A stretch of 7,822 nt of DNA from the NCBI GenBank assembly GCA_945916625.1, contig CAMEGY010000039.1, forward strand, positions 1-7,822. Direction: 5' to 3'. The translations under genes were made by a program, and so were the position numbers. Shown piece by piece: positions 5,865-7,822 of this stretch (its first letter is position 1; every line of letters begins with the position of its first letter). Below the pieces are notes generated by a model. That model was given only the letters and a program-made list of their open reading frames with translations, was not told the origin of the DNA and searched no databases. The stretch is from an uncultured Anaerococcus sp. Its GTDB lineage: Bacteria > Bacillota_A > Clostridia > Tissierellales > Peptoniphilaceae.

Positions 5865-6158
5865 ATGGGAAATGACAAGAGAGAGTGGATAGAAAATCTT
5901 GATGATAGCGAAATTGACTTTATCAAGAGATTTATCCTAGAATCGGGATCCTTAAAGGAAATGGCAGCTATCTACGGCGTATCCTACCCAACAGTCAGAC
6001 TAAGGCTTGATAGGCTAATAGAGAAAATAAAATTATCAGACAAGGAAGATAAGTCCTATGTAAGCCTTATAAAGTCAATGGCCATAGACGGAAAAATCAC
6101 CCTAGACGCAGCCAAGATTTTGATTGAAGAATATAAAAAAGAAGGAGAAGAAAGATGA
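5865..6158 (+). CDS. DUF2089-like helix-turn-helix protein
   Basis: A 97-residue probable DNA-binding protein. Residues 10-55 (ENLDDSEIDFIKRFI, then SLKEMAAIYGVSYPTVRLRLDRLIEKI) match the second half of DUF2089 proteins: a short helix followed by a helix-turn-helix at about 29-52 in which GVSYPTVR is the recognition part. Longer DUF2089 proteins begin with a four-cysteine zinc ribbon; here that part is absent and there is no cysteine at all. Residues 75-92 (DGKITLDAAKILIEEYKK) look like a short C-terminal helical tail. AGGAGG (5853-5858) sits 6 bases before the start. The stop overlaps the next start as ATGA, so the two genes are translationally coupled and probably act together. The likely role is a transcription regulator working with the membrane protein, but no target is known. 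Confidence 0.8.
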   Translation: MGNDKREWIENLDDSEIDFIKRFILESGSLKEMAAIYGVSYPTVRLRLDRLIEKIKLSDKEDKSYVSLIKSMAIDGKITLDAAKILIEEYKKEGEER

Positions 6159-6481
6159 AAACAGGCCTATCTTTAATTATAGTATTGGGAATATTTACTT
6201 TTGTATTACCCCTAATAATTCAAATTATAATTTGTAAAAACACCAAGGGGCCTTGGGGTCTAATAATACCAATCTTATCTTTTCTAAGCACAATTGCCTG
6301 GTATATAGGTCAAGTATCTTTTGATGCCTATGGGGATAATCAAGTCACCATACCAGGCTTCATTGTAGGTCTTATAATAGCAAATATCCCAACAATGATT
6401 CATTATTTGGTTTATATTTACTACAAAAATAAGAAAAAAGAAAAAGACGAACTAGACAAAATGGAAATAATGGATATGTAA
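6155..6481 (+). CDS. Small three-helix membrane protein of unknown function
   Basis: A 108-residue integral membrane protein with three predicted hydrophobic segments at about 5-27, 34-52 and 66-90. The basic KNTKG loop (28-32) and the Lys-rich tail (91-102) suggest the first loop and the C-terminus face the cytoplasm, with the loop SFDAYGDNQVT outside. I recognise no catalytic or transport motif. The start overlaps the stop of the HTH gene by ATGA, and AAGGAG (6142-6147) within that gene provides the ribosome binding site. The arrangement resembles gene pairs in which a small membrane protein senses the envelope or sequesters a cytoplasmic regulator, but that is inference from the layout alone. 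A terminator follows immediately, so this is the last gene of a two-gene operon. Confidence 0.8.
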   Translation: MKTGLSLIIVLGIFTFVLPLIIQIIICKNTKGPWGLIIPILSFLSTIAWYIGQVSFDAYGDNQVTIPGFIVGLIIANIPTMIHYLVYIYYKNKKKEKDELDKMEIMDM

Positions 6482-6515
6482 AAAAAGGAGCTGAGAAAGA
6501 TTTCAGCTCTTTTTT
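6482..6515 (+). terminator. Intrinsic terminator after the HTH/membrane pair
   Basis: GAGCTGA (6488-6494) pairs perfectly with TCAGCTC (6503-6509). The stem is extended by A-T pairs between the A-run 6482-6486 and the T-run 6511-6515. It starts directly after the stop codon at 6481. The flanking A and T runs allow function in both directions, so it may also end the acetyltransferase transcript on the - strand, 49 bases past that stop. Confidence 0.92.
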
Positions 6516-6563
6516 GGTATTTATATTTAATTTAAATACTCTACAATTTTAATTATCAGCTAG

Positions 6564-7082
6564 CTACCAATTATTTATTTTAAGCTTAAGATATAAAATT
6601 CCATTAGATTCATCAACGATTCTAAAACTCAAGTCCTCATGGATTTTTAAAGCAGCTATTCGTTCTTTTTCAAAATTATTGCAAAGAGCTTTTATAGAAT
6701 CAAAGGAAAAAGCCTTATCTATTAAAAGCTTAAGACCAACCTTGCCGTAACCCTGGCCCCTGAATTCGTCTTTGATTACAATGCCTATATCTCTTGTATT
6801 AGGATTAAGTTTTGAAGGGTGAAAATTAACTTCTCCTACAAAGACCTTTAAATCTTGGTCATAAATATAGGCGTAGAAATAATAGCCGACATTAGCAAAA
6901 TAAAGGTCATACCATTTTTCCCAGTACCTATCGGAAGGGGTAATAGTCCCACTTTCCTTATCATAGCCAGGAAAATCCAAATCATAGCCTTTGTTGTAGG
7001 CCATGGTGGCAGGATCTTTTAATATATTTTTGGCAAAGTCTAATTCGGTTTTTTTGGGGATGTATAGTTTGATATTTTTCAT
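6564..7082 (-). CDS. GNAT family N-acetyltransferase
   Basis: A 172-residue acetyl-CoA-dependent transferase. The acetyl-CoA binding motif A is clear: DIGIVIKDEFRGQGYG (residues 98-113), with Arg108-Gly-Gln-Gly-Tyr-Gly113 forming the pyrophosphate loop, followed by the helix KVGLKLLIDKAF. The strand before it, VFVGEVNFHPS at 80-90, is the usual central strand. The end of the domain carries KERIAALKIHEDLSFRIVDE, matching the C-terminal helix and strand of the RimJ/RimL-like type. The substrate is unknown; small amines, antibiotics or protein N-termini are all possible. Its start overlaps the stop of the methyltransferase gene by ATGA and lacks a good ribosome binding site (only AAGAAT upstream), so its translation probably depends on ribosomes finishing the upstream gene. 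That matters because the upstream gene carries a nonsense codon. Confidence 0.9.
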   Translation of the reverse strand: MKNIKLYIPKKTELDFAKNILKDPATMAYNKGYDLDFPGYDKESGTITPSDRYWEKWYDLYFANVGYYFYAYIYDQDLKVFVGEVNFHPSKLNPNTRDIGIVIKDEFRGQGYGKVGLKLLIDKAFSFDSIKALCNNFEKERIAALKIHEDLSFRIVDESNGILYLKLKINNW

Positions 7083-7822
7083 TTTTTATTCTTGCATACA
7101 AAGAGTAGGTGGTTAGTTGCTCCGAGTGTTTCTGAGTCTCTACAGTGACTTAAGTGCCATTTCAAATAATTTTTAAATGATTCTTCAGTCATTTCATCAA
7201 GGTACTTACTCAAAACTTCTGCGAATCCATCACTTGCTATTATATATTTTATTTCGATATCCTCATCTTCTATCATTTGTCTTGCTTCATCGACTTTGAA
7301 AAATATAAAAGGCCTATCAATTAATCTTTGTTTTTTGCTATCAAAGCTAGGGCCTGAAAAAATATTTAGATTATAGTTAATAGATACGCTAATTAGGACC
7401 ATGTCGTGATTTATGTAGGAGACTAATATATGTCCACCATCCTTGCAGATTCTTTTAGCTTGCCTAAGCACGTCTATTCTATCTTTTTCATTAGATAAGT
7501 GATACATTGGTCCAAATATTAAGACTAGATCGAAATAATTTTCTTCTAAGTCCTCTAGGTCGAAAGATGACTTATTATAGGCTCTTATATTTGAAAATTT
7601 CTTTGTTTTCATTTCTAGGTTCTTAAAGTTTGTTCTAGATGGCTCAAAGGCAGTAACTTATTTAACTTTGCTAGCAAGGGAAATTGTATAAACTCCAGTA
7701 CCGGCTCCGATATCAAGAACTTTAGAATTTGCATTAATTAATTTATCTATTTCCCTTTGGGTAGTGATTTTCTCAACCAGTCCGGTTCTTGATTTAAGAC
7801 GGCTTTCTTCATCAAAAATCTT
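7079..7822 (-). pseudogene. Class I SAM-dependent methyltransferase, interrupted by an in-frame TAA (partial at right edge)
   Basis: About 247 codons are visible on the - strand. From the right edge come FDEESRLKSRTG and the SAM-binding motif I VLDIGAGTGVYTISLASK. Then a TAA at 7658-7660 falls in the same frame, followed without any shift by VTAFEPS (strand 2 with its acidic Glu), FDLVLIFGPMYHL (motif IV) and KRICKDGGHILVSY. The C-terminal half, with the conserved YIIASDGFAE and YLKWHLSHC blocks, matches a Firmicute methyltransferase family that normally starts only a few residues before FDEESRL, so little is missing beyond the window. An ATG at 7612 follows the stop but has no ribosome binding site and would make a protein without the SAM site. 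Most likely this is a recent nonsense pseudogene; a sequence error or read-through cannot be excluded. The substrate is unknown. The end overlaps the acetyltransferase start by ATGA. Confidence 0.8.

Noticed and set aside
4344..7660. Stop codon reassignment (TAA or TAG read as Gln)
   Set aside because: The symporter also has frameshifts and an apparent internal deletion, and TAA and TAG end the intact genes here at natural family lengths (aminopeptidase, Veg, dehydrogenase, GloA), so ordinary gene decay explains the stops.
1..7822. CRISPR array, tRNA, rRNA, insertion sequence or phage attachment site
   Set aside because: No spaced direct repeats, cloverleaf-like sequence, transposase remnant or terminal inverted repeats were found on reading both strands.

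Overview
The window looks like a chromosomal segment from a low-GC, Gram-positive anaerobe. AT-rich spacers, strong AGGAGG-type ribosome binding sites, a Veg protein, consensus sigma-A promoters and hairpin-plus-T terminators all point to Firmicutes. The mix of an M18 aminopeptidase, a PHP phosphoesterase, a D-2-hydroxyacid dehydrogenase and an AGCS amino-acid symporter remnant would suit a peptide- or amino-acid-using anaerobic coccus such as Anaerococcus or Peptoniphilus. That taxonomic guess is inference only.

Layout on the + strand. Bases 3-395 hold the C-terminal end of an unrecognised protein. Bases 526-1911 encode a complete M18 aminopeptidase. Two tandem promoters (1962-1989 and 2000-2028, the second a perfect TTGACA-17-TATAAT) drive veg (2059-2298), which ends at a clear terminator (2303-2330). 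Next comes a tightly packed run: a PHP-domain phosphoesterase (2367-3206), overlapped by 23 nt by a D-2-hydroxyacid dehydrogenase (3184-4146), and 9 nt later the start of a sodium:alanine/glycine symporter (4156-5281). The symporter is heavily decayed, with two frameshifts, three in-frame stops and an apparent internal deletion. A long bidirectional terminator (5282-5321) follows.

Right part. gloA (glyoxalase I) lies on the - strand at 5328-5711. Divergent from it is a two-gene unit: a short DUF2089-like helix-turn-helix protein (5865-6158) joined by an ATGA overlap to a three-helix membrane protein (6155-6481), ending in a terminator (6482-6515). The last unit is on the - strand: a SAM-dependent methyltransferase (7079-7822, running off the right edge) followed, again by an ATGA overlap, by a GNAT acetyltransferase (6564-7082). 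The methyltransferase has a single in-frame TAA at 7658-7660, between its SAM-binding loop and the next strand.

The genes are mostly housekeeping or accessory metabolism: peptide turnover, detoxification of methylglyoxal, reduction of 2-oxoacids and nucleotide phosphate hydrolysis. No mobile element, CRISPR array, tRNA or rRNA was seen. The most notable points are the elaborate veg promoter and leader, the degraded symporter, the nonsense-interrupted methyltransferase, and the unexplained HTH/membrane pair. I found no convincing wholly new system.
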